In this document: positions 44,501-54,703 of the stretch, in pieces
Numbering within the stretch: the stretch's first letter is position 1
How the letters are laid out: each line of letters begins with the position of its first letter
Assembly: GCA_003104995.1 (NCBI GenBank)
Contig: PQAO01000007.1
Location: 104,565-168,564, forward strand
DNA length: 64,000 nucleotides
Reading direction: 5' to 3'
From: Dehalococcoidia bacterium
GTDB taxonomy: Bacteria > Chloroflexota > Dehalococcoidia > Tepidiformales > Tepidiformaceae
The notes under the pieces: model-generated
What the model was told of the DNA's origin: nothing
Seen by the model: only the letters and a program-made list of their open reading frames with translations
The model's database searches: none
Made by a program: the position numbers and the translations under genes

Positions 44501-44940
44501 AGACCGCCCTGGTGCGTCATGCGGCCCGAATGTTCGTGACTGGCGCCAGCATGAGCGTGCCGGTGTTCACGATCATCTTGCGGAAGGGATACGGGCTTGG
44601 GGCGCAGGCGATGGCCGGCGGCAGCTTCAAGGCCCCGTTCTTCACGGTGGCCTGGCCCACTGGCGAGTTCGGCGGGATGGGTTTGGAGGGGGCAGTCAAG
44701 CTGGGCTACCGGAACGAGCTTGCTGCCGTGGAGGATTCGGACGCCCGGAAACGGCTGTTCGAGGAAATGGTGGCGCGCTCCTATGAACGCGGGAAAGCCG
44801 TGAACATGGCTTCGCACTTCGAGATTGACGACGTGATCGACCCACTCGACTCGCGATTCTGGGTGACTCGCGCACTGAAGTCGGTGCCGCCACCGGCGCC
44901 GCGGCACGAAAAAAAGCGGCCAAACATCGACACGTGGTAG
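41536..44940 (+). CDS. single-chain biotin-dependent acyl-CoA carboxylase
   Basis: A 1134-aa enzyme holding all carboxylase parts on one chain. Residues 1 to about 450 are biotin carboxylase (LLIANRGEIAIRVIRAA, then KAIAGGGGRGMR as the ATP-grasp loop, FIEANPRLQVEHTVTE). Residues about 530-605 are the biotin carrier with biotinyl Lys563 in VMEAMKMEHV. From about 620 to the end is the carboxyltransferase: RTARENIDELCDPG, EGGGGRPGDTDG in the N half, and CDTPGIMVGPEVEKTALVRHAARM in the C half. This matches long-chain acyl-CoA carboxylase-type single polypeptides, rather than the usual AccA/AccB/AccC split. The substrate acyl chain is not predictable. GAGG lies 5 bases before the ATG. Confidence 0.9.
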   Translation: MSTTCLLIANRGEIAIRVIRAAAELGIKTVAVYSDDDASSLHVRKGDEARRLAGQGAAAYLDADQIVQVALEAGCDAVHPGYGFLSENAAFARRCAEAGLTFVGPQPEVLELFGDKARARALAEELGVPVLPGTSGPTSLEEARAFLAAIGEGGAVMVKAIAGGGGRGMRPVRRTEELEQAFTRCQSEARSAFGNGDVYVERLLPLARHIEVQVVGDRTGHVSHLWERECTIQRRNQKLVEVAPSPGLTDDLRDRLTGYAVRMAEAVRFKNLGTFEFLIDGSSPYGADAIAFIEANPRLQVEHTVTEEVTGIDLVTTQLRIASGATLASLDLQQPQIQRPRGYAIQARVNMETIGADGMTRPSGGTLTAFEPPTGPGLRTDASGYVGYTANPHFDSLLAKLVAHSAAGDFASAAAKAYRALCEFRIEGVGTNIPFLQNLLRHPDFVADRISTRFVEEHAAELATGTPDTHRRLFFEQAQPVATTPAPVAAGRAGAAIDTRDPLAVLAHGKAAVEAVREAPAPPTPDGMVAILTPLQGTIVSIDVREGDTVHRGQQVAVMEAMKMEHVIAAEVGGSVRGIRVAPGEAVMPGHPLLFIEESGGETEREAQTVAVDLERIRPDLEEVHQRHAIGLDAARPDAVARRRRTGQRTARENIDELCDPGTFIEYGPLVIAAQRRRRPVEELIEKTPADGMVAGIGSVNGDLFDDAKARTILMSYDYTVLAGTQGTQNHRKKDRMFELAEKHRLPVVFFTEGGGGRPGDTDGVGVAGLDCMAFNYFGKLSGLVPLVGITSGRCFAGNAALLGCCDVVIATKGSNIGMGGPAMIEGGGLGIFRPEEVGPTDVQAPNGVIDVLVEDEAEAVRVARKYLSYFQGPVNDWECTDQRLLRSSIPENRLRVYDVRSVIETLADTGSVLELRRDFGPGMVTAFIRIEGRPLGLVANNPMHLAGAIDSDGADKAARFMQLCDAFEIPLLSLCDTPGIMVGPEVEKTALVRHAARMFVTGASMSVPVFTIILRKGYGLGAQAMAGGSFKAPFFTVAWPTGEFGGMGLEGAVKLGYRNELAAVEDSDARKRLFEEMVARSYERGKAVNMASHFEIDDVIDPLDSRFWVTRALKSVPPPAPRHEKKRPNIDTW

Positions 44941-44966
44941 CGGGTCGGCGGCATTGGCGCGTTCCT

Positions 44967-44981
44967 CGGGCAGGGTGCCCG
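44967..44981. terminator. short hairpin between convergent carboxylase and glgB genes
   Basis: CGGGCA (44967-44972) pairs with TGCCCG (44976-44981) over a 3-base loop inside the 81-base convergent gap. It has no T-run, so it is a weak terminator candidate. Confidence 0.3.
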
Positions 44982-45021
44982 GTTGAGGGTGTCATCGGCA
45001 GCCGCCCGGCCTGACGGGGCC

Positions 45022-46950
45022 TCAGGCCGACTGAATGCCGGCCTCGAACACCACTACCGCAAGGGGCGGCAGGGTGACCAGGAGCGACTGGGGCTCGTTG
45101 TGCGATGGAATCGGGACGGTGTCGATGCCACCGAGGTTGCCTTGCCCGCTGCCGCCATAGATCGGGGCATCCGTGTTCAGGATCTCGCGCCAGTGGCCCG
45201 GGATGGGCACCCCGATACGGAAGTTCGGGCGAGGCACCGGAGTGAAGTTGCAGACGACTGCGAGCACCTGGCGGTTGTCGGCAGTGCGGCGGACGAACGA
45301 GAGGGTGCTCTGGTCGCCGTCATTGCAGTCGATCCACTCGAAGCCGGCGGGGTCGCAGTCGGTCTTGTGGAGCGCCGGCGTGCCGCGGTAGAGCGCGTTG
45401 AGGTCGCCGGTGAGGCGCTGGAGGCCGTTGTGGCGTTCGAACTCGGTCAGGTGCCAGTCGAGGCTGGACTCATGGTTCCACTCACCCCATTGGCCGAACT
45501 CGGTCCCCATGAAGAGGAGCTTCTTGCCAGGGAGGCACCACATGTAGGCAAGGAGGGCACGGAGATTCGCGAACTTCTGCCAGTCGTCGCCAGGCATCTT
45601 GCCGAGGAGGGATCCTTTGCCGTGGACCACTTCGTCGTGGGAGAGGGCAAGCACGAAGTTCTCGGTGAAACCGTAAAGGGCGCGGAAGGTGATCAGGTTG
45701 TGATGATACTTCCGGTTGACGGGGTCCTGGGCCATGTACTTGAGGGTGTCGTGCATCCAGCCCATGTCCCATTTGAAACCGAACCCAAGGCCACCCATGT
45801 AGGTGGGACGTGAGACGCCGGGCCATGAGGTCGATTCCTCGGCGAACATCTGGATGCCGGGGTCGAAGGCGTAGGCGGCCTCGTTGAGCTGGCGGAGGAA
45901 GCCGATGGCGTCCAGGTCTTCGCGCCCTCCGTAAACGTTGGGCAGCCACTCGCCGGCCTTGCGCGAGTAGTCGAGGTAGAGCATCGAAGCGACGGCGTCA
46001 ACACGGAGGCCATCGGCGTGGAAGACCTCGAGCCAGAAGAGACCGCTGGAGAGCAGGAACGAGCGGACCTCGTGGCGGCCATAGTTGAAAATGAGGCTGC
46101 CCCAGTCGGGGTGGTAGCCGCGGCGCGGGTCGGCGTGTTCGAACAGGTGGGAGCCGTCGAAATTGGCGAGCGCAAACTCGTCGGAGGGGAAGTGCGAAGG
46201 TACCCAGTCGAGAATGACCCCGATGCCGTGCTGGTGGAGGACATCGACGAGGTACATGAAGTCCTGGGGGGTCCCGAAGCGGCCGGTGACGGCGAAGTAG
46301 CCGGTGGTCTGGTAGCCCCAGGATCCGTAGAAGGGATGCTCCATGACCGGTAGGAACTCGACATGGGTGAATCCGTGGTCGACCAGGTACCGGGCGAGTT
46401 TCGGGGCGAGCTCCCGATAGGTGAGTGGGCGGCTGTCTTCGTCCGGGGAGCGCATCCACGAGCCGATGTGCATCTCGTAGATGGAGATCGGGCCGTCGTG
46501 GCGGTTGTGGGCTGCCCGATTCGCCATCCAGTCGCTGTCACCCCATTCGTAGGCGAGTTCGTGGACGATGGAGGCGGTCGCCGGGGCATCTTCGGAACGG
46601 AAAGCGAACGGATCGGCCCGGAGCGATTCGCCGCCGAGGTTGCTCTTGATCGCGAACTTGTAGCGGTGACCTTCGGCAGCGCCCGGGACGAAGCCCTCCC
46701 AGATCCCGGAGCTTTCGAGGTTGGCGAGCGGACTGGCGGCTCCATCCCAGTCATTGAAGTCGCCGACGACGCTCACCGAGCGGGCATTCGGGGCCCAGAC
46801 GGCGAAGGCCACTCCGGCCTCGCCACGTTGCTCAGTGACGTGCGCGCCCAGGTGCTGGTAGAGGCGGGTGTGGGTGCCCTCATTGAAGAGGTAGAGGTCG
46901 TCCGGGCTAAGAAGGGAGCGGGATTCGGCGGGCTTGCGTTTGGCGGGCAT
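45022..46950 (-). CDS. glgB: 1,4-alpha-glucan branching enzyme
   Basis: A 642-aa GH13 branching enzyme that makes alpha-1,6 branches in glucan. The N-terminal carbohydrate-binding module has [22 protein letters not shown]. The catalytic domain shows [14 protein letters not shown], the nucleophile Asp in [16 protein letters not shown], the general acid Glu in [11 protein letters not shown] and the HD in [14 protein letters not shown]. The start at ATG 46950 has GGAGGT 4-5 bases upstream; a GTG 6 bases earlier is less likely. It is 21 bases after treS-maltokinase on the same strand, the last gene of the glgE operon. Confidence 0.95.
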   Translation of the reverse strand: MPAKRKPAESRSLLSPDDLYLFNEGTHTRLYQHLGAHVTEQRGEAGVAFAVWAPNARSVSVVGDFNDWDGAASPLANLESSGIWEGFVPGAAEGHRYKFAIKSNLGGESLRADPFAFRSEDAPATASIVHELAYEWGDSDWMANRAAHNRHDGPISIYEMHIGSWMRSPDEDSRPLTYRELAPKLARYLVDHGFTHVEFLPVMEHPFYGSWGYQTTGYFAVTGRFGTPQDFMYLVDVLHQHGIGVILDWVPSHFPSDEFALANFDGSHLFEHADPRRGYHPDWGSLIFNYGRHEVRSFLLSSGLFWLEVFHADGLRVDAVASMLYLDYSRKAGEWLPNVYGGREDLDAIGFLRQLNEAAYAFDPGIQMFAEESTSWPGVSRPTYMGGLGFGFKWDMGWMHDTLKYMAQDPVNRKYHHNLITFRALYGFTENFVLALSHDEVVHGKGSLLGKMPGDDWQKFANLRALLAYMWCLPGKKLLFMGTEFGQWGEWNHESSLDWHLTEFERHNGLQRLTGDLNALYRGTPALHKTDCDPAGFEWIDCNDGDQSTLSFVRRTADNRQVLAVVCNFTPVPRPNFRIGVPIPGHWREILNTDAPIYGGSGQGNLGGIDTVPIPSHNEPQSLLVTLPPLAVVVFEAGIQSA

Positions 46951-46971
46951 GGTCACCTCCAGGAGTGGCGG

Positions 46972-49900
46972 TCAGTCGTCAGCTGCGATATCGATGAGTT
47001 CGAGGATGCCCACGAGCGGGATGTCGACCCAGGCGGGCCGGTTGTCGATCTCGTATCGGAGTTCGTAGAGCGCTTTGTCGAGCGTGAAGCTATCCAGCAA
47101 GAAGCGGTGTTCGCCGCCGTCCACGGTGAGGAGGCCCGTTTGGGTGGCAACCTCTGTATAGCCCGCGAGGTACTCGGAGGCCGTCCAGAGGGACCATGCA
47201 CGGGCCCAGGCATCGAGGTCGGTTCCGGAACCGGCCGCCTGGGATTCGACCAACTCGCGGAGGGCATAGCGGCTGGCGTAGTGGATTGAGCGGAGCATGC
47301 CAGCGACATCCCGCAGCGGGGACCGTTTCGTGCGCCGCTCGCCGAGGGAGCGTACCGGCTCGCCCTCGAAGTCGATAAACACGGGCTCACGGCCGGCAAT
47401 GAGCACCTGTCCGAGGTGGAGGTCTCCGTGACAACGGATTCGACTGCTGGAGAGCGGGCGTTGGGTGATCGCCTGAAGGCGGTCGAGAATCGCGTCCTCG
47501 CTGGCGATCACAGCCTCGGCGTGTTGACGGGTCGGTTCATCGAGGCTCGGAAGGGCGCCCCGAAGAACGCGGAAGGCATCCCGAGCCTGCGTTCGGAATG
47601 CCTGGGCGAGCGCCCGCTGGTAGAAGGGTGTGTAGCGCTCCGGGGTGAAGGCCGGGTCGTCGCGATTGGAGGCGAGCGCTGCGTGGAGTTCGCCGGTGCG
47701 CTCGCCGAGCGCGCGAGCGAATTCGAGCCAGGACCCGGCTGCTTCGCGGAGGGCCGCAGGCGTCTGGGGTGCATCCATGGGGTGAGTGCGCCGGGGGAGC
47801 GCGGGCGGTTCGATCCGGGCAGCTGCGACTTCCTCGAGCATGAGGCCGAGCTCGTCGATGGCGAACGTCCAGGCGTCGTATTGCGCGGTCACCATTTCCT
47901 CGAGGATGGCAGCGACCGTCGATTTCTGGTCGGGTGCGGAATAGGTGAGGGACCCGGCCAGGCGAGGGACGGATGCAGCGACCGGGCTCCGCTGGAGGAA
48001 GCGCTGCATTTCGATCTGGGGATGGACACCGGGTTCGGTGCGACGGATGAACTTGAGGACCAGGCGGCCGGGAAACATGACGGAGGTGTTGCTTTGTTCG
48101 CCGCGGTGCACGGCCGCCGGGGGCTCGTCCGAGCCGCGGCGGTCGCGAAAGCCGGTTTCCACCGCAAACGCAAGGGTCCCGCGGGAACTGGTGAGCCTGG
48201 CGCGCGTCCGGAAGGCGTCGATGAGCGCGGAATCTATCTCGGGCAGCGCCAGTCCATCGATGAGGTGGAGCGTATTCCCGTCGCGGTCACCGATCGTGGT
48301 GATGAGCGCCCACGGGACGGTGCGTTCGACCTGGGCGGCTCTTTCGGCGGTGACCGCGGCGAGAAGGATGGCGTAGCGTTCGGGCTCGCCCTGGTCGTAT
48401 TCGACTCCAACGATGACGTAGGCGGAACGGGGCGCGTTCCGCGGGCGAAGCGAAATGGCATCGATGATGGAAAAACGGCGTGCCGTGCGCGATTTCGCGC
48501 CAAACCAGCGCCTGCCAGGCAGATAGGCGGCGAGGACGGCCTCGAGCGACCGGCGGCGTCCGTTGAGCAGCTCGTGCCAGTCGCGGTCGATGGTGAGATG
48601 GGGGATCTGACCGGGTTCGGTTTGGGCGTGGCCGGCGGCCGGTTCGAGCACGAACCAGTAGAAGGTGTGGGGGCCGAGCGAGAGGAAGTAGGGTTCCTGC
48701 GTCACGGGCGGAAAGTGGGTGTGGCCGAACATCTCCACGGGGGTGTACCCGGCACACACGCTGAAATTCAGGTTGACGGCCTGGGTAAAACGCGACAAGT
48801 TCGCGACAACCAGGATGCGTTCGCCCTCAAACTCACGCAGAAAGGCGAGCACGCGGCGGTTATCGGAGTCGACGAAGGTCATGGAGCCGCGGCTGAAGGC
48901 GCGGTAGCGGGTGCGGAGGGCGATGAGCCGGCGCATCCACCAGAGCAGGAGCGACGGGTTGCCCTGTTGAGCGTCGACGTTGATGGATTCGTAGTGGTAC
49001 TCGGGGTCGATGATGACCGGGAGGTACAGCTGCTGGGGATTCGCGCGGGAAAAACCGGCGTTGCGGTCGGCACTCCATTGCATGGGGGTGCGGACGCCGT
49101 CGCGGTCACCCAGGTAGATATTGTCGCCCATGCCGAGCTCGTCACCGTAGTAGATAACCGGGGTGCCGTTCATCGAGAGCAGGAGGGCGTTCATGAGCTC
49201 GATGAGGCGGCGGTTGTGGCCGAGAAGGGGCGCCAGGCGGCGGCGGATTCCGAGGTTGATCCGCGCGCGATCCTCACCGGCGTAGACGCGGTACATGTAG
49301 TCGCGCTCTTCATCGGTGACCATTTCGAGGGTGAGCTCGTCGTGGTTCCGCAAGAAGAGCGCCCACTGGGCGTTCTCGGGGATCTCGGGCGTCTGGTCGA
49401 GGATTTCGGTGATGGGGAAGCGGTCCTCCATGCGGACGGCCATGAAGAGCCGGGGCATGAGCGGGAAGTGGTAGGCCATGTGGCACTCGTCGCCGTCGCC
49501 GAAATAGCGGGCGGCATCCTCGGGCCACTGGTTGGCCTCGGCGAGGAGCATGCGGCCCGGGAACTTCTGATCCACGTGGGCGCGGAGTTCCTTCAGGAAC
49601 GCGTGGGTTTCGGGGAGGTTTTCGCAGCTGGTGCCTTCGCGTTCGAAGAGGTAGGGCACCGCATCCAGGCGAAAACCATCGACACCCATCGCGAGCCAGA
49701 AATCGACGATGTCGAAAATCTCCTGGCGGACGCGGGGGTTATCGAAGTTGAGGTCGGGCTGGTGGGAGTAGAAGCGGTGCCAGTAGTACTGCCCGGCGAC
49801 CGGATCCCACGTCCAGTTGGAGCGTTCGAAGTCCTTGAAGATGATGCGGGCGTCGGCGTACTCGGTGGCGGTGTCGCTCCAGACGTAGTAGTTGCGGAAG

Positions 49901-50274
49901 GCACTGCCACGGGGGGCCCGGCGGGCACGCTGAAACCAGGCGTGCTGGTCGCTGGTGTGATTAATCACCAGTTCGGTGATCACGCGTAAGCCGCGGGCGT
50001 GGGCCTCGGACAGGACCCGTTTGAAATCACGAAGGGTGCCGTAGGAAGGATGGATCTTGCGGTAGTCCGCGATGTCGTAGCCGTCGTCGCGGAGGGGCGA
50101 CTCGTAGAACGGCAAGATCCATATGGCGGTGACGCCCAGCTCCTGGAGGTAATCCAGTTTCTGGGTCAGTCCGACGAAGTCACCGATGCCATCGCCATCC
50201 GCATCCATGAAGGAGCGGACGTGCAGCTCGTAGATGATGACATCCTTGAACCAGAGGGGATCGTCCGCCGGCAT
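46972..50274 (-). CDS. treS: trehalose synthase-maltokinase fusion (TreS-Mak/Pep2)
   Basis: An 1100-aa fusion. Residues 1 to about 545 are trehalose synthase, a GH13 enzyme interconverting trehalose and maltose: the start [20 protein letters not shown], nucleophile in [17 protein letters not shown], acid in [19 protein letters not shown] and HD in [12 protein letters not shown]. Residues about 600-1100 are the maltokinase ([13 protein letters not shown] start; [13 protein letters not shown] and [20 protein letters not shown] active site), which makes maltose 1-phosphate with ATP. Fusion of the two is known in actinobacteria. It starts 52 bases after glgE and precedes glgB by 21 bases. I use ATG 50274; the frame above it is non-homologous. 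Confidence 0.93.
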   Translation of the reverse strand: MPADDPLWFKDVIIYELHVRSFMDADGDGIGDFVGLTQKLDYLQELGVTAIWILPFYESPLRDDGYDIADYRKIHPSYGTLRDFKRVLSEAHARGLRVITELVINHTSDQHAWFQRARRAPRGSAFRNYYVWSDTATEYADARIIFKDFERSNWTWDPVAGQYYWHRFYSHQPDLNFDNPRVRQEIFDIVDFWLAMGVDGFRLDAVPYLFEREGTSCENLPETHAFLKELRAHVDQKFPGRMLLAEANQWPEDAARYFGDGDECHMAYHFPLMPRLFMAVRMEDRFPITEILDQTPEIPENAQWALFLRNHDELTLEMVTDEERDYMYRVYAGEDRARINLGIRRRLAPLLGHNRRLIELMNALLLSMNGTPVIYYGDELGMGDNIYLGDRDGVRTPMQWSADRNAGFSRANPQQLYLPVIIDPEYHYESINVDAQQGNPSLLLWWMRRLIALRTRYRAFSRGSMTFVDSDNRRVLAFLREFEGERILVVANLSRFTQAVNLNFSVCAGYTPVEMFGHTHFPPVTQEPYFLSLGPHTFYWFVLEPAAGHAQTEPGQIPHLTIDRDWHELLNGRRRSLEAVLAAYLPGRRWFGAKSRTARRFSIIDAISLRPRNAPRSAYVIVGVEYDQGEPERYAILLAAVTAERAAQVERTVPWALITTIGDRDGNTLHLIDGLALPEIDSALIDAFRTRARLTSSRGTLAFAVETGFRDRRGSDEPPAAVHRGEQSNTSVMFPGRLVLKFIRRTEPGVHPQIEMQRFLQRSPVAASVPRLAGSLTYSAPDQKSTVAAILEEMVTAQYDAWTFAIDELGLMLEEVAAARIEPPALPRRTHPMDAPQTPAALREAAGSWLEFARALGERTGELHAALASNRDDPAFTPERYTPFYQRALAQAFRTQARDAFRVLRGALPSLDEPTRQHAEAVIASEDAILDRLQAITQRPLSSSRIRCHGDLHLGQVLIAGREPVFIDFEGEPVRSLGERRTKRSPLRDVAGMLRSIHYASRYALRELVESQAAGSGTDLDAWARAWSLWTASEYLAGYTEVATQTGLLTVDGGEHRFLLDSFTLDKALYELRYEIDNRPAWVDIPLVGILELIDIAADD

Positions 50275-50326
50275 GGTGCTGCTACCGGATGCGGCGCGGG
50301 TTGGTCTGCTCAAGCGGTGAACCCTC

Positions 50327-52336
50327 CTACAGGAAGTACTCAAACTCCCTCTCTGTGCGGTGTTTCGTCCGCAACAGGAATATGTGCGCGGGCGTGGTTG
50401 CCGGATCCAGTTCAACGTAGTTTCGGCTTCCCTGCCAGAGGTAGCGGCCTCCCCCAAGCAGATCATGCGCCTGGTACATGCCGCCCGGCTCGACGCGAAC
50501 GACCTCCGGGTCCAACTCGAGGTACCCGGACTGCTTGAATCGCGGGTCGAGGTTGACGACCACTACCACGGTCTCGCCGCCATCCGGCAGGCTACGGCTG
50601 TAGCAAAGCAGGCGGTCATTGTCGACCGGGTGAAAGCGAAGGGTGGCGTGGTTGCGGAAGGCCGGGCTGGTGTGGCGGATGGCGTTGACGCGGGCGATGA
50701 ACTCCCGGAGGCTCCAGGGGTTGGCGAGGTCCCACTGGCGGAGCTGGTACTTCTCGGAGTCGAGGTATTCTTCTGAGCCGGGCTCACGCGGCCGGTCCTC
50801 GCAGAGTTCGAACGCTGGGCCGTAGATGCCGTAGCTCCCGGCAAGCGTCGCAGCCAGGACGAGGCGGACCATGAAGGCGGGCCTGCCCCCAGACTGGAGG
50901 TAGCCGGTGAGGATATCGGGGGTGTTGGGCCAGAAGTTGGGACGAAGGTAGTCGGCCCCGGGTTCAGTCATGAGCTCATTGACGTAGGTACTGAGCTCCT
51001 GGCTTGTGTTGCGCCAGGCGAAGTAGTTGTAGGACTGGCTGAAACCGAGCTTGGCCAGGTGGTGGAGCACGGCGGGGCGGGTGAAGGCCTCGGCGAGGAA
51101 AATGGCATCCGGGTATTCCCGCCGGACCGCGGCGATCAGCCACTCCCAGAAGGGGAACGGCTTGGTGTGGGGGTTATCGACGCGGAAGATGCGGACACCC
51201 TGGCGCGCCCAGAAGGTAACGACACCGAGGAGGGCCTCCCAGAGCGCCTCCCAGTCCTCGCACTCGAAGTCGAACGGGACGATGTCTTCGTACTTTTTCG
51301 GCGGGTTTTCGGCGTGCCGAATCGAACCATCAGGCAGGTGCTCGAACCACTCGGGGTGCTCGGTAACCCAGGGGTGGTCGGGCGAGCACTGGAACGCGAT
51401 ATCCAGGGCAATTTCGAGGTCGAGTTCCTCGGCTTTCGCGCGGAAACCACGGAAGTCGTCGAGCGTGCCCAGCTCCGGATGGATCGCGCAGTGGCCGCCA
51501 TGGCTCGATCCGATGGCCCACGGGCTGCCCGGGTCCGCCGGCCCGGGCTCAAGGGTGTTGTTTGGCCCCTTGCGGTTCGAGATGCCTATTGGATGGATTG
51601 GTGGAAGGTAGACGACATCGAAACCCATGGAGCGCACATACGGGAGCATCTCCGCTGCGTCAGCGAGGGAACCATGCGCGCCATCCTTGCCGAACGAACG
51701 GGGAAAGAACTCGTACCACGCCCCAAAGCCGGCCCGTTCGCGCTCGACATCCAATGCGAGCACGCGCGCGTAGGCGGCAACGGCACCCTTGTCCTGGTAC
51801 CGGCAGGCCTCATCCGCAACGGCGTGCGCCAGAGCGACGCCGGCCTCGGGGTCGAGGCCGGGGAGCTGCGAAGCTGCGCCGCGCAACCCGGAGGCTCCGG
51901 GCTTGCCTGCGCCCGCGGCCGCACTCGCAAGCAGGCGGGCGCCAACCTGGAACTCGACGGCCAGGTCCTGGCCAGCGGCGTGACGCTTGTCCAGGCGCTC
52001 GAGCCAGGATGCGTACCGGTCGACCCAGGCCTCGACGGTGTACTCGAAGCGGCCGGGCTCGGGGACATCGAACGCGCCTTCCCAGCGGTCGTTCCCGAGG
52101 AGCTGCATGGGGGCGCGGGACCACGCGCCCGCGCCATCGTGGCGGTAGAGCACCTCCGCGGCGAGCACTTCATGGCCATCGGCAAAGATGGTGGCCCGGA
52201 CTTCCACACGATCGCCGGCGATGCGCTTCGCGGCGAAGCGGCCCGCGTCGACCTCGGGCGAGACCCGCTCGATGGCAACACGGGACGGGCGTTCAGAAGG
52301 TGGTGGAGTATCCGGTAGTCCGGGAGCGGGACTCAC
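50327..52336 (-). CDS. glgE: GlgE maltosyltransferase (maltose 1-phosphate to alpha-glucan)
   Basis: A 669-aa GH13_3 enzyme that transfers maltosyl from maltose 1-phosphate onto linear alpha-1,4-glucan. Domain N ([34 protein letters not shown]) precedes the barrel. Active-site signatures: [16 protein letters not shown] (nucleophile Asp), [17 protein letters not shown] (acid Glu), [11 protein letters not shown] (third acidic Asp) and phosphate-site NRKGPNN. I start it at GTG 52336: its GTGA overlaps the TGA of the small gene upstream and GGGTGG precedes it. A GTG 29 codons earlier is possible but would be an Arg/Cys-rich extension. Confidence 0.93.
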   Translation of the reverse strand: MSPAPGLPDTPPPSERPSRVAIERVSPEVDAGRFAAKRIAGDRVEVRATIFADGHEVLAAEVLYRHDGAGAWSRAPMQLLGNDRWEGAFDVPEPGRFEYTVEAWVDRYASWLERLDKRHAAGQDLAVEFQVGARLLASAAAGAGKPGASGLRGAASQLPGLDPEAGVALAHAVADEACRYQDKGAVAAYARVLALDVERERAGFGAWYEFFPRSFGKDGAHGSLADAAEMLPYVRSMGFDVVYLPPIHPIGISNRKGPNNTLEPGPADPGSPWAIGSSHGGHCAIHPELGTLDDFRGFRAKAEELDLEIALDIAFQCSPDHPWVTEHPEWFEHLPDGSIRHAENPPKKYEDIVPFDFECEDWEALWEALLGVVTFWARQGVRIFRVDNPHTKPFPFWEWLIAAVRREYPDAIFLAEAFTRPAVLHHLAKLGFSQSYNYFAWRNTSQELSTYVNELMTEPGADYLRPNFWPNTPDILTGYLQSGGRPAFMVRLVLAATLAGSYGIYGPAFELCEDRPREPGSEEYLDSEKYQLRQWDLANPWSLREFIARVNAIRHTSPAFRNHATLRFHPVDNDRLLCYSRSLPDGGETVVVVVNLDPRFKQSGYLELDPEVVRVEPGGMYQAHDLLGGGRYLWQGSRNYVELDPATTPAHIFLLRTKHRTEREFEYFL

Positions 52337-52518
52337 GAAGCGCCACCACCCCCACGGGTCGGCCGCGGCGAACGTCCCGTCTCCTGGCGCACAACGCGGT
52401 GCGAAGCGAGATCGACAACCCACCGGGCGCGCCCCGGCTCTGACGGGAAGTCACGTGAGGGTGGGGCGCCTTGCGAATCGACAGGGGCAAGCGCCTTCGG
52501 GATGGGTTCGCTATTCAT
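52333..52518 (-). CDS. 61-aa small protein overlapping glgE
   Basis: A 61-aa frame from ATG 52518, with GGAGG exactly 7 bases upstream, ending in TGA that overlaps the glgE GTG by 4 bases. It reads MNSEPIPKALAPVDSQG, then a basic stretch RARWVVDLASHRVVRQET and a Gly-rich end. No family is recognised. The ribosome site and the overlap suggest it is translated and coupled to glgE, either as a leader peptide or a small partner. Confidence 0.5.
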   Translation of the reverse strand: MNSEPIPKALAPVDSQGAPPSRDFPSEPGRARWVVDLASHRVVRQETGRSPRPTRGGGGAS

Positions 52519-52559
52519 GACATTGCCTCCCAGGCTCAACGAAATCGATGCTGACGTGG

Positions 52560-52763
52560 TCAGCGGGAAGCGGTGGCCGACTCGAGGCGAGAACCCGCGG
52601 CGGCAGCAGACGCACCCTTGATGCGGCGAAGCGTCGTCGCCCCGACGCAGGCATGGCAGAGGAGGGCGCCGTTGGCGAGCCGGGAACCGTCGGCGAAGGC
52701 ACTGGCTTCAGGGTCGAAGTATTCGAGGTGGTTGATCGCGCCACAGGCGCAGCATTCGTTCAT
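52560..52763 (-). CDS. small Cys-rich zinc-binding-like protein
   Basis: A 67-aa protein starting at ATG 52763, with AAGGA about 8 bases upstream. Its N-terminal part has CCACG and LCHAC, four Cys that could hold a zinc ion (two pairs separated by about 28 residues), followed by a basic Ala-rich tail. No family is recognised. It is 41 bases upstream of the 61-aa gene on the same strand and may belong to the glg operon. Confidence 0.55.
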   Translation of the reverse strand: MNECCACGAINHLEYFDPEASAFADGSRLANGALLCHACVGATTLRRIKGASAAAAGSRLESATASR

Positions 52764-52841
52764 TCGCGGTGTCCTTTCCTGGGCCGTGGTGATGGCGAGC
52801 CACCATGGCCGTGGGCGACGGGTCCGCTCCCCGATGGGCGC

Positions 52842-53021
52842 TTAGAAACGGTGGACGGAAACAGGCACTTCGCCACGAGCCACGTGGGCGGCGACGGCCT
52901 GCCACGGGCGAGAGGTGGCGAGGAGGCGTGACCGGCGAAGCGTTCGCGCCCCGTAGTGACAGCAGCCAGTCCCGCGGCCGGCCTCCACGGGGAGCAAAAG
53001 CGACTGTCCGGTGCGGATCAT
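52842..53021 (-). CDS. possible 59-aa small basic protein
   Basis: A 59-aa frame from ATG 53021 with GGAG 7 bases upstream, sharing strand and spacing with the small Cys-rich gene. It reads MIRTGQSLLLPVEAGRG, then GTGCCHYGARTLRRSR with adjacent Cys residues and His, and ends RGEVPVSVHRF. No family is recognised; it could be a leader or a chance frame. Confidence 0.35.
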   Translation of the reverse strand: MIRTGQSLLLPVEAGRGTGCCHYGARTLRRSRLLATSRPWQAVAAHVARGEVPVSVHRF

Positions 53022-53184
53022 GGTGTCACTCCGTCTGTCGCGGGCGACGAAGGCCAAAGCCTTCCGATCTGTCTACGAGGTTAGCTGACGGGTTCGGCGC
53101 GGAAGTCGCCTACGCGCCTGTGCGCGATGCACCCCAGAAGTTGGACCACCCGCTTCGGCAACGCCTGCCGAATTCGACCCTTTA

Positions 53185-53190
53185 AGTATA
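53185..53190 (-). promoter_or_regulatory. candidate -10 box upstream of the glg operon
   Basis: On the minus strand TATACT at 53190-53185 is an exact -10 hexamer inside the 231-base gap between the M20 peptidase stop and the first small gene. No good -35 is visible 16-18 bases upstream. It is 164 bases before the 59-aa gene. Confidence 0.25.
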
Positions 53191-53252
53191 CCCCCGGGGA
53201 GAAGCCCCTGACCGTCCCGCGGCTTGCAAAGGCATTGCAACCGAAGGCGAAG

Positions 53253-54566
53253 TCACCCCGCACACATCCGCCGGGTGACTTCGTACACCATCTGGCAATT
53301 CAGCCGGAAGCTTTCGATTGGTACGCGCTCATTGTGGCCATGCACGGTGCGTCCGAGCGCCGGGACGTTCAGGCCGCCCGAGAAGCCGTAGGAGATGACC
53401 CCGCGGTTCCGAAGGACGCTGCTATCGGTGAAGCCGACTGTCATGCCGGGGACGACCACGGCGTCTTCGATGTGGTCATGCACGACTTCTTCGATGGTCC
53501 GGAAGAGTTCGGTGTCGAACGGGTTCGAGTCAGACCAGCCGATGTGGACGCGCTCGACCTTCACCTTCGGGTCGTCGATGACGCGCTCCAGCCCGGCGAT
53601 GAAGTCATCGAGTTTGACGCCAGGGAGGAGGCGGCAGTCGAGGGTGGCCTCAGCCCGAGCGGGGATGACGTTGTGCTTCATGCCGGCGCCTGCCGTGGTG
53701 GCGCTGATGGTGTCGGAAAGGAGCGCGCGGATACGCGGATCGCCCGCGGCCGCAGCCTGCAGGCCCTCCGCGGTGGCGTCGCCCCGGTAGATACCGGCCT
53801 TCGAAAGCCGCGCAAAATACTCCTGGAGAACGGGGGACACGGTCAGCGGCCGCTCCCAGGTCTGGACCCGGTGCATGGCGCGGACGAGCCGGTCGAGCGC
53901 ATTGTCCTCGTGGGGTACGGAACCATGCCCGGGCGCCCCTTCGGCGACAAGCCTGAGCCAGACAGGCCCCTTCTCGGCGACAGCGATGTTGTAGACCGGG
54001 CGTTCGACGCCGAAGAGCTCAGTGGTGCCACCCCCACCCTCGTTGATGACGAACTCAGCATCGAGCGACTCAGGGTGGTTGCGTTCGATCCAGCGCATGC
54101 CGAATTCGGAACCCGCTTCTTCGTCGGCCATGGCGAAGAAAACCAGGTCTCGCTCAAGGGGAATCGCGTCGCGTTTGAAGGCGAGGAAGGTAATCAGCTG
54201 AGCGACCCCGAGGCCCTTCATGTCGAGGGCGCCGCGTCCCCAGATGTGCCCATCCTTGATGAGGCCGCTGAACGGTTCTTCGTCCCAGTATTCGCGCTGG
54301 ACGGGGACCACATCCGTGTGGTTCAGGAGCATGAATGGCCGTTTGCTGCCATCACCGCGAAGCACCGCCCGGAGCGAAACGCGCCCACCGCCCGCGTCAA
54401 ACGTCTCAAAGGGGATGCCCTCGCCTGTCAGGATTTCACCGAGGAACTCACAGGCCACGACCTCGTTACCAGGCGGGTTCGAGGTGTCGACACGGATGTA
54501 GCGGCAGAGGATGTCGATAGCTTCATCGAAAAGGACATCCCAGTTGAGCGGAGGGTTGGCAGGCAT
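53253..54566 (-). CDS. M20-family metallopeptidase
   Basis: A 437-aa dinuclear zinc amidohydrolase/peptidase (ArgE/DapE/ACY1 group). Ligands and base are in order: His in LLNHTDVVPV, bridging Asp in GRGALDMKGLG, the Glu pair in AMADEEAGSEFG, Asp/Glu in the later FVINEGGGG region and the C-terminal His in RTVHGHNERVP. The dimerisation domain inserted after GSVPHEDNALDR is complete. The likely substrate is an N-acylated or peptide-like amino acid; no amino-acid biosynthesis gene is beside it. GAGGTCC precedes the ATG. Confidence 0.88.
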   Translation of the reverse strand: MPANPPLNWDVLFDEAIDILCRYIRVDTSNPPGNEVVACEFLGEILTGEGIPFETFDAGGGRVSLRAVLRGDGSKRPFMLLNHTDVVPVQREYWDEEPFSGLIKDGHIWGRGALDMKGLGVAQLITFLAFKRDAIPLERDLVFFAMADEEAGSEFGMRWIERNHPESLDAEFVINEGGGGTTELFGVERPVYNIAVAEKGPVWLRLVAEGAPGHGSVPHEDNALDRLVRAMHRVQTWERPLTVSPVLQEYFARLSKAGIYRGDATAEGLQAAAAGDPRIRALLSDTISATTAGAGMKHNVIPARAEATLDCRLLPGVKLDDFIAGLERVIDDPKVKVERVHIGWSDSNPFDTELFRTIEEVVHDHIEDAVVVPGMTVGFTDSSVLRNRGVISYGFSGGLNVPALGRTVHGHNERVPIESFRLNCQMVYEVTRRMCAG

Positions 54567-54703
54567 GCGTGGGACCTCGAGCGGAGTGGCGGAAGCCTAC
54601 CAGACGGGGCTGGTGGGATCCCGCCAGGGTGGTAGGGCGCGTAATGGAGACGGCCCAGGAAGCAAGACAGCGGCTTCCCTGACCCTGCTGCCCTGAGGGG
54701 GAG

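Noticed and set aside
42490..44907. Long minus-strand frame opposite the carboxylase
   Set aside because: Composition and lack of motifs indicate a shadow of the acyl-CoA carboxylase.
47416..49989. Long plus-strand frame opposite treS-mak
   Set aside because: The minus strand carries complete TreS and maltokinase active sites; the opposite frame is Gly/Asp/Val-rich with no family.
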